DNA of 64,000 nt from Nephrocerus scutellatus (Eukaryota; Arthropoda; Insecta; Diptera; Pipunculidae), in the NCBI GenBank assembly GCA_947095585.1, contig OX352765.1, positions 63,489,425-63,553,424 on the forward strand. The letters are read 5' to 3'. The notes under the pieces are model-generated. The model worked only from the letters and a program-made list of their open reading frames with translations. It was not told the origin of the DNA and ran no database searches. The first letter of the stretch is position 1. Each line of letters starts with the position of its first letter. Both the position numbers and the translations under genes were made by a program. This document shows, in pieces, positions 52,613-63,137 of the stretch.

Positions 52613-52989
52613 TTTGTGTTCAATGACTCTGCTCCGGACAGCTTTTCTGCACCTACTCTTGAGGTAGAACAGATTTGTGAGAAATGTCAAAATCAGCTGT
52701 AATTGCAAATTGCATGCTTTCTACTCGGCGTTGCTGGAACTTGTATCACTTGACATATGGCTGTAATTTTCTGTTCTAACTTGATCTGACATTGTTCACA
52801 AATTTGTGCTGTTCTGTTCTGCCTTTTCTCTCATTGAACAAAATTAGTGACAAGTTATTACGCTCGCATGTTTGACAAACTTTCGCGAGAGGTGGGACAC
52901 CGTGAAAAATACTTTGGTGTTATTGGGATTCGAACCATGAACCCCCTGCTCAGCAGTCCATGCTCCTGTCCACTGAGCCACGGCGCCTA

Positions 52990-53325
52990 CAATACATATT
53001 ATATAATTATATAATTATAATTATATATAATTATAATTATATTTAATTATAATTATAATTACTATCTTTTATTACGCACACACTATTCAATTACAAAATT
53101 CCACCCGCACAGACAGACATACACGTAAGCGAGCTAATAAAAACGTTTTAAAATAAGAAACAGTCATTGACAAGACTCAGGGAATAAGCTGCATCCCAAA
53201 CTGCCAGCATGTAAAAGCAATAGTATTCATTTGGAATAAAAGCGAATCATTGTATCGTTGTATCAACATCTTCCAGTAGCAGAGCTACAAGCAGCAGTTA
53301 GCAGTTTCCGACCTTTTTGCTATGA
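52990..53325. other. AT-rich repeat and unassigned stretch
   Basis: ATAATTATA repeats extend to about 53065. The rest has no recognisable gene. It could be LTR or leader of the degraded retroelement that follows. Confidence 0.4.
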
Positions 53326-53329
53326 TATG

Positions 53330-53820
53330 GGAACAACTTAAAAAGTGCGACATCGAATCCACACAGGAGATGCTTCTCCAATTCGACATGTCTTGAGAGC
53401 CGATAGTTGGTCTCTTGTTAAATAATCTCCGGCAAGTGTTCAAACCATTAAAACTGCACTATTGAAATTGAGATCACCGAAATGTAGTCTCTTTCAGAAT
53501 GAATGTAACTATTTGGGTGACATTGTACCCAGCTAAGGAGTGCGCACCGATTCGATTCTTGGGCTATGCTCCTACTATCAACGGTTTGACCCTAACTTCG
53601 CAGATATTGCACTAAGTCTTCCTTAGAAGTCTCAAGATTTCAATAGTCAAGCGAGCACCAAAGATTGACTTGCTGAAGAGGAAGCTATGTAGTTCTCCAA
53701 TTGTGGATTAATCACAGGACTCTTCATCCTGGACACTGACGCAATCAATGCGGGAATAAGAGCGGTGCTATCATTAAGTTTATAAGAACCATTGGTATAG
53801 ATTGGGTGCTATAGTGACGG
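53330..53820 (+). pseudogene. Ty3/gypsy RT and RNase H debris
   Basis: Short plus-strand pieces in order are HRIHTGDASPIRHV (before the RT palm), CSLFQNECNYLGDIV (after the palm) and LFILDTDAINAGIRAVLS (RNase H start with its first aspartate, about 53727-53780). The RT catalytic core between them is missing. The family cannot be named. Confidence 0.6.
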
Positions 53821-53879
53821 ACATGCACTGTCTCCATAGTACTAGTCAGTGGGAAGCGCAATAGATCCATATGGGTTCT

Positions 53880-54215
53880 TGTGCCTCATTGAGCAGATAC
53901 TTGTGACATACGATTGATAAAACCAAGAAATATTTGGATCATAGATATCATCTGTAATAAGGAAGTGGCGACCACAACTATAAGCGGAACTGGAACTATA
54001 ACAGTAAACAAGGCGTGCACAATCACGGATGGAATGACAACAATACATTCCATCGAAAACATAACACACGAATGGAAGCATTTTTTTAACCTACAATGCA
54101 TCTTAGCAGCCAATTTATTAAATCCAAAAATGAAACGTATCAAAATAAAAAGTACAGGATACAGGATTGTGACGCGTCATGAATTCAACAACATTCTAAC
54201 AGATTAAATCAACTT
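53880..54215 (+). pseudogene. Possible retroelement env-like fragment
   Basis: The frame 53914-54207 includes ATTTISGTGTITVNKACTITDG and FFNLQCILAANLLNPKMK. The SGTGTITV-NKACTI style suggests a retroelement envelope of the roo/errantivirus type, but there is no cleavage site or membrane segment to confirm it. Confidence 0.35.
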
Positions 54216-54269
54216 TCAACCAATCTTACAAAAATAGGGAAGTGAGCACAAGATGAACATCAACAGATT

Positions 54270-54560
54270 AATTTATACGAGCCAGTAACTTGATTACTTT
54301 GCTATTAGAATCTTAAGCTTAACTCATAAAATTATACATAATCGCCACCCTGCTTACTTGTTCGACAAACTTGTCTTCGCACAATCCTTAACAAAATCTA
54401 ATTCTACCAAGGGCAAACACCACCTATATGAAAAACTCTTTCTTGTGGAGGAGTGGTAGACTATGGAACTTAATCCCAGCAAATATTAAAAGCATCACAC
54501 ATTTTGGCAGTCTCAAGACAGAGTGTTCATTATACCTTAATAATCAATAGATACTGTAGG
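54270..54560 (+). pseudogene. LINE ORF2 C-terminal fragment (family I, CR1/L2-like)
   Basis: The plus strand reads ILSLTHKIIHNRHPAYLFDKL, then after a shift KNSFLWRSGRLWNLIPANIKSI and FGSLKTECSLYLNNQ to a stop. The SGRLWN-P pattern is the usual LINE ORF2 C-terminal end. It is unlike families A, E, F and H here. Confidence 0.6.
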
Positions 54561-54884
54561 TATGTATAGATTGGTAAACTATTTCGTTGTTATTTTATTG
54601 TTATCATTCATCTTTGTTACTTCATTAAGAATTTCATTAATGGTTCCATTTTCATTGTGATTTTGTTTCATTGATATAATACTATATCATTATTATTATT
54701 TTTTCATTAAATTATAATTGTTAATTTTATAAACCTTATTATTATCACATTGTAATTATATTATGCTAACCAAATTGAATTTGTGCTGTTTGTACAGTAG
54801 AAAGACAGAAAGAGTAATTACATATAACGACCCTGTTGTCGTATTGTAGAAAAAAAAAGAAATGTATAAACTAACCTTAACTAA
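54561..54884. other. AT-rich intergenic stretch
   Basis: It holds ATT/TTA-rich low-complexity sequence with no gene. It may include the 3' UTR of the preceding LINE fragment. Confidence 0.45.
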
Positions 54885-55505
54885 ACTAATTTCCTTTGCT
54901 TGTCGTAGGCCTGGGAGCTTTTCCCATCTCACAAAAGCAGCTACCTTACATGGTCTGCGTATCTCCTCCCGCATTATGCGGTATTCTATGCCTCAGAATT
55001 GTTTTGGCACTACAAGAGGAGTTTCTACCCCTTTGTTAGCGAGCCTATCTGCTGTTTCATTGCCCTTTATGCCACTGTGTCTCTCCACCCAGTACAAACG
55101 TACCTTGTTTACTTCGCCAAGTCTGTTTAGCTTCGCCCTTCATTCCTCCACCAGTCTTGACGTGATGTGGATGCATCTAGGGCTTTTAGCGCCCCTTGGC
55201 CTTCTGTCATGATGGCTATTTACTGCCTCACGTAGTTCCTTTTCAGATCTTTTCACATCTTATGATGGTATGTACTACTGCCTTGAATATGCTAAGGTAC
55301 TGCTCTATTGCCTCAGAGTACTTGGTTCTTGGCCCATGGACTCTGCACCTGTGCCTTCTGCTTTCTTTGAAGAACCGGTATACCACTTTATGGCTCCCGG
55401 TTGTATCTGGTATTCAGTTTCAGTTCTGAATTCCCCTTCTTGGTCCTCATTTTCTTGAATTCAAGCTTTTGCACCATGTTATCACACCGCATGCTGGCTA
55501 AAGGA
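54885..55505 (-). pseudogene. Degenerate LINE E-type RNase H fragment
   Basis: The minus strand parallels the LINE E copies: NMVQKLEF, then SSKKAEGTGAES, HITSRLVEE, KVRLYWVERHSGIKGNETADRLANKGVETPLV, YRIMREEIR and KLPGLRQAKEI. It has frequent stops and more divergence than the copies at 33.8-37.3 kb, so it is an older insertion. Confidence 0.75.
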
Positions 55506-55852
55506 ATCTGTTTGGCAAGTGATCACTAATGCATAATGATCTTCAAACGGTCTTGCCCAAAAGGACCTAATTTTGTGTGTAGAAACATGAAAATTATGGT
55601 GAAAATAGACACATGAAAATGTCGTTTGAAGAAGAGTATGCACTGGAGTGAAATGGTAAGAGTGCATCCATTCCACGTGTAATTTTGTTGCACTGTTGCT
55701 GCAGGAACACTAAGACGGCACGCAACTCTTCTTATACGTAGTAGTAGTAACACAACCCGCACTATCTCGCTCTTGTTGACCGAATGCACAAATGTTGTGC
55801 CACGAAACGAAATTGAAAACACTTTTACTATTACATTTGTCAAAAAAAAGTC
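55506..55852. other. Unassigned stretch
   Basis: No gene is recognised. Its right end (TTGTTGACCGAATGCACAAAT..ACATTTGTCAAAAAAAA) is weakly repeated at 58275-58362, suggesting that both flank the X/piggyBac block. Confidence 0.35.
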
Positions 55853-56722
55853 GGGTTAATTTTTAAATTCTCTATATTAACTTCGCGTGCACGTGGCTGG
55901 CTGAGTGACTGGCTGGGTGGCTGGTGGTCAGATTTTCTGATCAATTTTTAACGAATTTTCCGATTTTCCTGAAATTTTGTACACATGTGTATTTCCGGTG
56001 ACAAAACTTTCTTTTACAATTTAGAAGTGAGCGGGCTCCGGGTTCGTGGGGCTCCCATACAAATTTAAAATAAAAATTACCCGATTTTTTTAAAATTTTA
56101 CACACATGTGTATACCCAATAAACAATACTTCTTCTAAAATTTGGTAGTGATCGGGCCCCGGGTTTGGCCGCAAGGCCCTTATAAATTTTTTTAAATATC
56201 GTCGTTCTTTAATGACTGTGTGCGGTGTGTGCTGCGCAGTCGGCTGAGCTGCTTGGTTTTGAATGGTGGAGAGAGAGAAATCTTAGCTCACGCACAAATG
56301 AACCCAGCAAATGAAACGAGACATAAATGTTTTATGCCTTATTCAACTTACTTACTTATTTACTGAATTGTATTTTTATTGATGTCGTTTTTTGTTGTCG
56401 ATATCAACTTTACAGATAGAACAACAAGTTTTCACAATATTCTGTCATTTGGCGTTTTCATAAATTAGTTCAGAGCAGTCAAAGAGTTCTCAAGAAAAAT
56501 GCTCATCTTTCTTATTTGCTCAGAGTATGAGCGTGCTCTAAGTGCTCAGAATACAATTATCTGAGCATTTTCAATTTTATCATCTGATGTCAAATATCTT
56601 TTTCGATGATTTTCTCCTACAATAAAAAAATAAAATAAATAAAAAATGACCCAGGATCGAGGGGCTCCCATATCAATTTCTGCGATTAGAGAATTTAGAT
56701 GAAAAATTTTAATTTTTAAATT
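55853..56722 (-). mobile_element. Interspersed element X, second long copy
   Basis: It matches 23897-24805 in reverse across its length: TTTTTAAATTCTCTATATTAACTTCGCG at the left, GTGATCGGGCCCCGGGTTTGG, GTGTGTGCTGCGCAGTCGGCTG, TGAACCCAGCAAATGAAACGAGAC, and GATGAAAAATTTTAA at the right. The tetranucleotide array is a short GGCTGGCTG run here. There is no coding capacity. Confidence 0.8.
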
Positions 56723-56733
56723 CTCTATATTAA

Positions 56734-57790
56734 CCCTTAACCACCTACAAGCGGTTTCACAGACCGCAACGGTTTTTCAAATTCAAATATTTCAGTTGGG
56801 CGTGTCGTGCGACAAAGTCCATCCATGTACCTTTTCTACTCATTAAAGAATGTCGCGCATGAGCTGGGAGAGTGAACACGTGTACGCGTTTGGCCTAGGA
56901 TAGTAAAAAATTTTCTCCTGCGGTCTCCGGTAGCGGAGGTAGGTGGTTATGTGAAATTTTTGTGTTTATTTAGTTTTCTTGTTTTTAGTGTCAAAATGAA
57001 TTTAAGTGAAGAAATTGCTGCAGCAAGAGATGTCTGATGAGGAAGATATGCCAGACGAGGATTGCAGTGACGTTGAACAGGATGTGACCGAAGATTTCAC
57101 GCAGTGAATCCGACTCTGAAATGGAGATTGATGGCGAAGTATCTCCGACACAAAACAGTTCGTTTCAAGCCGAATCAGCAGGTTCAGTATCTTCATGATC
57201 TCGTTCTAGAGCGCGTAATGAGAGTGATTCTTCAGATGATAATATTCCCCTTTCACCCCTTGAAATAATATTATACTACAACAAAACAAAAATAGGAGTT
57301 GATCTACTTAATCAAAGATGCTCAAACTACTCCACTTCCCGTCGTCCACGAAGGTGGCCTTTGACTATATTTTACAGATTGTTGGATGTATCTGCATCGA
57401 ATGCTTACGTCATGAGTTTCAGCAATCAAACTCAAAAGACTGAAAGCAGACTCAAGTTCATAAGAAATTGGCAGAACAGCTTACAAAGCCGCACTTAGAA
57501 CGTCGTGTAGAAAATGATCACCTTCAGAGGGATATCACGAACTCTATTCGCCGTGTTCTACAAATAAGTGAAGATTCATCAAGCTTACCCAGTGTACAAA
57601 AGCTTGAAATGCGAAAAACATGCTCCAGTTGTGATCCAACAAAAGAAACGCAAGACAGTTTACTTATGTTTCATGTGCAAAAAACCAATTTGCTTAGATG
57701 TGCGAGAAAAATTTGTGGTAGCCGCCGTGAAAATTGTGAATGTTGGTGGGTTGCAATTTTGTTGAGGTTTTTTTATGGTTTGTTTTTTTA
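56734..57790 (+). mobile_element. piggyBac-like element, internally deleted, right end lost
   Basis: TTAA (56730-56733) precedes CCCTTAACCACC, as expected for a piggyBac insertion, and lies within a copy of the X terminus (AAATTCTCTATATTAA). A subterminal inverted pair (TAACCACCTAC near 56738; complement at about 56938-56950) folds the 5' end. A transposase remnant follows. No matching right terminus was found before X sequence resumes at about 57800. Confidence 0.72.
56996..57765 (+). pseudogene. piggyBac transposase remnant
   Basis: The N-terminal acidic region (EEIAAARD, then MSDEEDMPDEDCSDVEQD) jumps to the C-terminal part (YYNKTKIGVDLLNQRCSNYS, RRPRRWPLTIFYRLLDV, about 57270-57395). The cysteine-rich tail follows (KRKTVYLCFMCKKPICLD, about 57640-57695). 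The catalytic DDD core is deleted, and there are several frameshifts. Family identity is secure from the YNKTK-GVD and RRWPL blocks. Confidence 0.85.
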
Positions 57791-57799
57791 TGGGTTGTT

Positions 57800-58035
57800 T
57801 TTTTTTGAACAATTTTTGTGGGGCCCCACGACCTCGGGACCATCAACATTTTTGCAAAAAGTGTTTTCCATCGAAGATACACATGTTTATAAAATTTATA
57901 GAATATCGTGTTAATTTTTAAAAATACACATGTATGGGAAGTGGGTTGAAAATTAATCGCAAAATACCACGACTGCCGACCGACCGACATCCGTGCCACG
58001 GGCAAGTGAAGTTAATATAGAGAATTTTAAAAATT
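57800..58035 (+). repeat. Interspersed repeat X, end fragment
   Basis: Blocks GGGGCCCCACGACCTCGGGACC, ATACACATGTTTATAAAATTTATAGAA, GACCGACCGAC and GGGCAAGTGAAGTTAATATAGAGAAT match the plus-oriented X end at 24590-24790. With the X terminus at 56710-56733 it frames the piggyBac, consistent with insertion into an X copy. Confidence 0.7.
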
Positions 58036-58560
58036 TATCCGATAGCATTTCTGCGAATAATCGTGTTTGTAAATACCATTAAAAAAAAATCATATCATCA
58101 TATCGGTATGGCTTAAATATTTTAAAAAAATGTACACGGTTTGATCTTAAAAATTTAATTTTCTTTCAAAAATTACCAACATTACCCTTGTAGCTGAAAG
58201 TGTCCCAAAGTTATAGTCATGTAAGATCAAAAGTATGTTTTCGATCATATTACAAACTTTCAATTATAACCCTGCTTCTGTTGACCTAGTGCATAAATAT
58301 TATGAGGTGCATTTGTAGAAAATTGAATGGGCTTTAACATTGCATTTGTCAAAAAAAAAATTATCAGAAAGCATTTTTAAAATAATCGTGTTTGAAAATA
58401 AAATTAAAAAAAAAATTAAAAAAAAAATTGTTTGACTTTGAAGACGTTCATATTATTAATGGTTTTAAAAATTTAAAAAAATTTACATTATTTACCTTAC
58501 AAATTAAATTTTCTTTCGAAAAAGTCTTAACAGTTACCTTGTCAAGGAAATTACCTTGGC
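58036..58560. other. AT-rich stretch, no gene
   Basis: An imperfect direct repeat is present: ATTTATCCGATAGCATTTCTGCGAATAATCGTG near 58028 and ATTATCAGAAAGCATTTTTAAAATAATCGTG near 58362. No reading frame of note is present. Confidence 0.45.
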
Positions 58561-58599
58561 CTTAAATAGAGCAATGTCCGCTTCCTGTCCTCTTATTTT

Positions 58600-58957
58600 A
58601 CCTAGGGGTAAAAAGAGACCACACTAGTGGAACTCTGAGCTGGGCCAATTTAGAAAAAACTGTAGAAAGCTTTTCAACTTCGCCAAGTTTACAGGAACAG
58701 ATACCGACTGGGATGCCTACAAAGAATCCCCTAAAGTATATAAAAAAGAATTGCGGAAAGCCAAGCGCGCATCCTGGAGACTCTTCTGCGGCAGAATGGA
58801 AGGGGCTTCGGAAGCAACAAGGCTCAGGAAAATCCTCTCAACTAATCCGATAATGCCTAGCTGTCTGAAAAAAGCTGATGTCTCGTGGACTACTTCTTGC
58901 GAAGAATCGCAAAATCTGCTTCTAGATAACCATTTTCCAGATAGCTCTCATACTACC
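58600..58957 (+). pseudogene. LINE C linker region before RT
   Basis: It reads DTDWDAYKESPKVYKKELRK, AKRASWRLFCGRMEGASEATR and LRKILSTNPIMPSC, then SQNLLLDNHFPDSSHT (58751-58960). This parallels the LINE E linker (KRRSFRNFCEEV, LLLLRSHFPGS). The endonuclease is absent upstream. Confidence 0.78.
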
Positions 58958-58979
58958 AAAAAGGCTACTCTGGCACTAT

Positions 58980-61063
58980 AAAAATGCTAACTGGGAGCAC
59001 CTGAACCAATTTTATATCTCATTTGATTGGTCAACCTGCAATAATGCTGATGAAGCATCACAACTTATCACGTCAACCATTTAGCTAGGAATGAAAAATT
59101 GCATTCCTTCTTCATTAAAAAAAAACAATACTCGTAAGAATAAATAATTATAATATTTGGTGCGACAGACCATTGCGGTCCAAGGCCTAACTTCTCGCGA
59201 CAATTTGTGCTGCGCATGTTAATTTAATGGAAGGGATCTACAATTTAAGGCCGGATTCGAACGGCGAATTGAGAAGCTTTCCGTGACAAGGTTTTACTCT
59301 CGGAACGTTTGTCACCCATTCGCGAGAGGTGGGACACCGTAAAAAATACTTTTTTTTGGTGTTGCTGGGATTCGAACCTGAACCTCCTGCTCTGCAGCCA
59401 TGTGCACTTCCACTGAGCCACGGCGCCCACCGTAAGAATAAATGGTTTAACGAAAATTGCAGGTCAGCAGTCGCTTGTAAAAAAAAGCATTCCATTTGGA
59501 ATACGTTAATTGCACTTCTGAAGAAAACCTTGTAAAGTTTCGAAACAGATATATTTAAAAGGACCAAAATAATATATGACCTTAAGATTCGAGGTAGCAT
59601 GCAAACAATTTTGGATTCTGATTTAAACAGTCGCAGCTTTTAGTCGTTTGCTGCATTGGTTAAAAGAAACTTTGCAGAAAATACTTCGTCTATTCCTTCT
59701 TTATTTCATAATGGTATTCATTATAAAACTGATATTGAGAAAGCTAATCTCTTAGCTTCTCATTTCGCTGGTGCGTCTACTCTTCCTTTAACTAACTAAA
59801 GCCCACCAATTCTAGGCCCAGGTATGTCTAAAATCTATTTCCTTAGTTCTTAAAGAACTTGACCCCAATAAAGCGTAATGGCCCCGGTAAACCGCCATTA
59901 GTATTGAAAAGATGTCATCATACCTTGGCAAAACCGCTTAGCAAATTGTTTCATCTCTAAATGAAGTCAAGTGTTTTTCCATCAGTTTGGAAAATATCAA
60001 ATATTCAACCCGTTCCAAAAAAGGTAATAAATCGGCACCTACGAACTACCGTCCTATTTCTTTGTTGTCGGTTCTATCTAAGGTAATGGAATCTATCGTT
60101 AATTTCAGACTATCTGGATTCGAATGTTCTTTTATCAAATGTACAGTATGGATTTCGGAAAAATCGCTCTTCAGGTGAACTCATGACGTGCATGACTCAT
60201 TGTTTGGAGCGAAGCATTAAAAACCTACAACACTATCGGTTTCCATTCATTAATTCAAAAAGAATGCAATTCTCGCTTGAATGGTTCGCGTGAATTAATG
60301 AATTTGACTATTCTATCGAATATCCAAGTCATTCCCGATTGGGGCATTTCTAATAGAGTAGAATTTAACCCAAATAAATTCCAATCTTGTCTTTTTTCTC
60401 AGAAGACAATTCAACATTACGTTCCACCTGTTATTAATGGTGCCCCTATTGCGAGATCAGATTCACTTAAGTTGTTAGGTTTAAAAGTATCAAGTGATCT
60501 TTCCTGGAAGGAACATATTTATGAAATTTCAAAAAGAGCTAGCAAATGATTGGGCTTCATAAGACATTATAACTTCTACTTCACTCCATTTGAAGTATTG
60601 AGATTATATAAATCTTATGTTAGACCAATTTTAGAATTTAATTCATATGTGTGGGGTGGGGCTTCAAGATCGCATTTGGTTTATCTTGATGGAATTTAGA
60701 ATAGAGTTATCCGTTTGATAAACGATGTAACCATTACTTCGACTCTTGATACTTTGGAGCACAGACGAAATGTAGGAGCTTTATCTGTTTTCTACTATGT
60801 TTACTATGGTAGATGTGCTTTAGAAACCCATTCTCTAGTTCCAGGTCCTTTTGTCAGCAACGTAAACACTCGTTTAAGTTCCAATCAACATAGATTTGCC
60901 TTAAAACCGTTCTCATGTAGAACCCAACCCTTTAAATCCTCCTTTTTCCGAGAGTCTCTTCGATGTGTAATCAAATGGTCGATCCCGTGTTTCCCGATTC
61001 TTATAATCTGCAGGCCTTCAAATTAGCCGTTAATAACTTCCTGACGGATAAAAATGGAGGATA
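58980..61063 (+). pseudogene. LINE B ORF2 fragments
   Basis: In order: a linker (KNKWFNENCRSAVACKK resumes after the SINE at 59434), RT fingers (APTNYRPISLLSVLSKVMESIV, 60034-60105), then a jump from CLERSIKN to the region after the catalytic box (60215-60260), so the FADD palm motif is deleted. NGSRELMNLTILSNIQVIPDW, SLKLLGLKVSSDLSWKEHIY and the C-terminal LVPGPFVSNVNTRLSSNQHRF follow. LINE A lost a different segment, so the two copies complement each other as evidence for the family. Confidence 0.85.
59146..59430 (-). mobile_element. tRNA-derived SINE, copy 4
   Basis: This is the most complete uninterrupted copy, in minus orientation. The A box is TGGCTCAGTGG near 59420 and the B box GGTTCGAATCC near 59367-59377. 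The body includes CGTTCGAATCCGGCC and the terminal CGGTCTGTCGCACC, with an AATATTATAATTATT tail at 59146-59158. It is flanked by the 13-bp duplication CGTAAGAATAAAT (59133-59145, 59431-59443), inside LINE B coding sequence. Confidence 0.92.
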
Positions 61064-61289
61064 AAGTGCTCATAAGCTGTTTATTGAATATAAAATATAT
61101 ATTTAAAAACAAATTGTTTATCAGTATTATTTACATTATTTTTAAAATTATTATAAAATTATAATTATATTTAATATTTTCTTGGCCAAGGTTTTTTGTA
61201 GTTTTCCCTGACCATGATTCATTGATGAAAGCATTTGGACTCGCGTCTTTTTAGTTTTCGTGTTCGTTTTTTCGTATTGCAGTCATATC

Positions 61290-63115
61290 GAGAAAAGTGG
61301 AAAAGTGGAAAGTGGTCTTCATTCCAAAAGCAGGTAAATGTTCCCACGTCAGTCCAAAAGACCTCAGACCCATTAGCCTTTCGTCATTCCTTTTAAAAAC
61401 ATTACAAATTCTGATCGAAATCCACCTTCGTACTAGTATTGACAAAAGACTTCTGTCCGTCGATCAACAATCGTACTGCAAGGCAAATTTGTAGAAACAG
61501 CTCTGCATACGCTAGTACGTTCCATTGAAAACTCCCTTCATCACAAGGAATACTCAATGGTGGTTTTCCTGGACATAGAAGGCAATTTTAAGAACGTCAA
61601 AACATCTGCGATCACGGATGCGCCGTCGACTTTGGGGGTGATCGACTCACTGGGTGAACTGATTGATCTTCTACTCACAAGTAGGATCATAAATTCATTT
61701 CTTTGTTTGTCGTCTGCCAAAAGATTTTTCAGCAGAGGTACCCCACAGGTGTCCTGTCCCCACTTCTTTGGAACCGGGCGGTGAATGAGCTGCTGGTTCG
61801 CCTGAGGGGGTAGGGCTGCGGAGTGCTCGCCATTGCGGACGACGTTGCCATAGTCGTCTCAGGAAAGCACCCACACACCTTGAAAGAAATTCTGCAGAAT
61901 GCTCTAAATAAGCTAATAAGCCCCCCAAAAACCGAATTTGTCCTATTTACGAGGAAGTACAAAATCCCACTCGTCAACCGTCCATCAAGGGCACAAGCTT
62001 GACTTTCTCCTATAAGGTCAAATATTTTGGTCTTATTCTGGATAGAAAGATGAGCTGGAAACCCAACATACAAGAAAGAGTCCGTAAAGCCACAGTGGCA
62101 CTCTTCTCAAGCAAAAAAGCCATAGGAACTAAATGGGGTCTTCAACCGCATATCATTAATTGGATGTACACAGCATTAGTCAGATCTATTCTGCTATACG
62201 GTGTGTCTGTTTGGTGGACTGCATTAGATAAAGCGATCAGTGGCGACAAACTGAGCAGAGTCCAAAGATCAGCTTGTCTTTGTGTGAGCGGAGCGCTTCG
62301 TACAACTCCCTCTGCTGCACTGGACATTCTGCTCAACCTTGCTCCACTTGGCATCTTCGGCAGACAACTGGCTGCAAGCGCGGCTACTCGCCTCAGAACA
62401 ATCTCTTAGTGGACTGTTAATGATTTCGGCCATTCTTCTATCCTGAATTCAGTCAGGGCTCAGGCTTATCTACTTAGACTACACCATTCCGCAGCTCCAC
62501 TTCACCAAAAACTTCCAGGTTACCATCCCCTCCAGGTCTTCTTGTGAAGAAGGTATCTACTAGGAAAATGAAGGAACTCACTTCTACACAGACGGGTCGA
62601 AAACTGATGAAGGGGTTGGCGGAGGTGTCTTTTCAAAAAGACTAAATCTAAGTCTCTCTTTCCGTCTTCCAAGCGGAAATCATGGCTATTAAGGATGCTA
62701 TAATAAAAACTAATTATAGATAGTCAAACGGTACAACTTGCATAGCAAAGAAGCAGATCTGGCCCAAGCTGTGCCCGAAACGCTCAAAGTCTTTGATCTC
62801 TCAAAACAGACTGCACATTAGTGCCTTTATAGGTGTCATAACTTGACACTGTCTCATAGGCAAGCATGCAGAAAAACTAGAAGTCTTTTCCAACGATTTC
62901 AGCAGAATCTGATCAGGGGCGCTCTCAAATAGGCGGAACCTCTATCTGGGAGCGTTCTTTTTCAACGATCTCAACGATCTAACCCAAATTGACATTAGTC
63001 GTCTATTGCGCTTCATACGAAGCACCAAGTGGTTCAACGAGCAGGTGTGGGATTTTCTTGATCCTTGTGGTATCACAAAGGACCTTTATGGTCTAAGTGC
63101 GTCGGTTTTGACTGA
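61290..63115 (+). pseudogene. LINE C RT, thumb and RNase H
   Basis: Motifs are KVVFIPKAGKCSHVSPKDLRPISLSSFLLKTL (61310-61405), VVFLDIEGNFKNV (61560-61600), a degraded catalytic region near 61830 (CGVLAIADDVAIVVS-like, out of frame with its neighbours), and VKYFGLILDRKMSWKPNIQE (62008-62070). RNase H follows with FYTDGSKTDEGVGGGVF (62583-62635). The C-terminus STKWFNEQVWDFLDPCGITKDLYG-like lies near 63025-63095. Frameshifts and stops are frequent. Confidence 0.82.
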
Positions 63116-63137
63116 CGGCCGCTTAAACCTAAGCTAA

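Larger units (their letters stand above)
51592..52845. mobile_element. AT-ended MITE-like element containing the Harbinger-like element
   Basis: Termini AATTTTGTTTAATGA (51592) and complement of AATTTTGTTCAATGA (to 52845) are flanked by AGT (51589-51591, 52846-52848). Without the inner insertion it is about 330 bp. Interior motifs CTGTTC and AGAACAG recur in both orientations. It encodes nothing itself. Confidence 0.75.
51231..52989 (-). mobile_element. tRNA-derived SINE, copy 3, carrying nested insertions
   Basis: SINE blocks in the minus orientation are CGGCGCGACAGACC..GGAGGGACCTACAAT (51231-51324), GAACGGCGAATTGAGAAGCTTTC (51556-51588) and GACAAGTTATTACGCTCG..GGCGCC (52849-52987, with B box GGTTCGAATCC). 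They are separated by a MITE (51325-51548) and a larger nested pair (51592-52845). Removing these restores a contiguous SINE. Confidence 0.88.
58958..61283 (+). mobile_element. LINE B (same family as LINE A), truncated at both ends, inserted in LINE C
   Basis: It starts at a point homologous to LINE A near the end of the endonuclease (ALKNANWEHLNQF-type region) and ends in the 3' UTR at CGTATTGC, where LINE A continues about 200 bp to its A tail. The missing tail and the loss of LINE C sequence argue against a simple clean insertion. It contains SINE copy 4. Confidence 0.82.
58565..63137 (+). mobile_element. Non-LTR retrotransposon C (R1/LOA-like with RNase H), split by LINE B
   Basis: The plus-strand pieces are a linker between endonuclease and RT (58600-58957), then, after LINE B, RT (61290-62000), thumb (62000-62410) and RNase H to the C-terminus (62570-63110). 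About 100 or more codons of RT fingers between TTKKA and VFIPKAGK are missing, so the LINE B junction also removed sequence. The 3' end is near TTAAACCTAAGCTAACC at about 63137. Confidence 0.8.
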
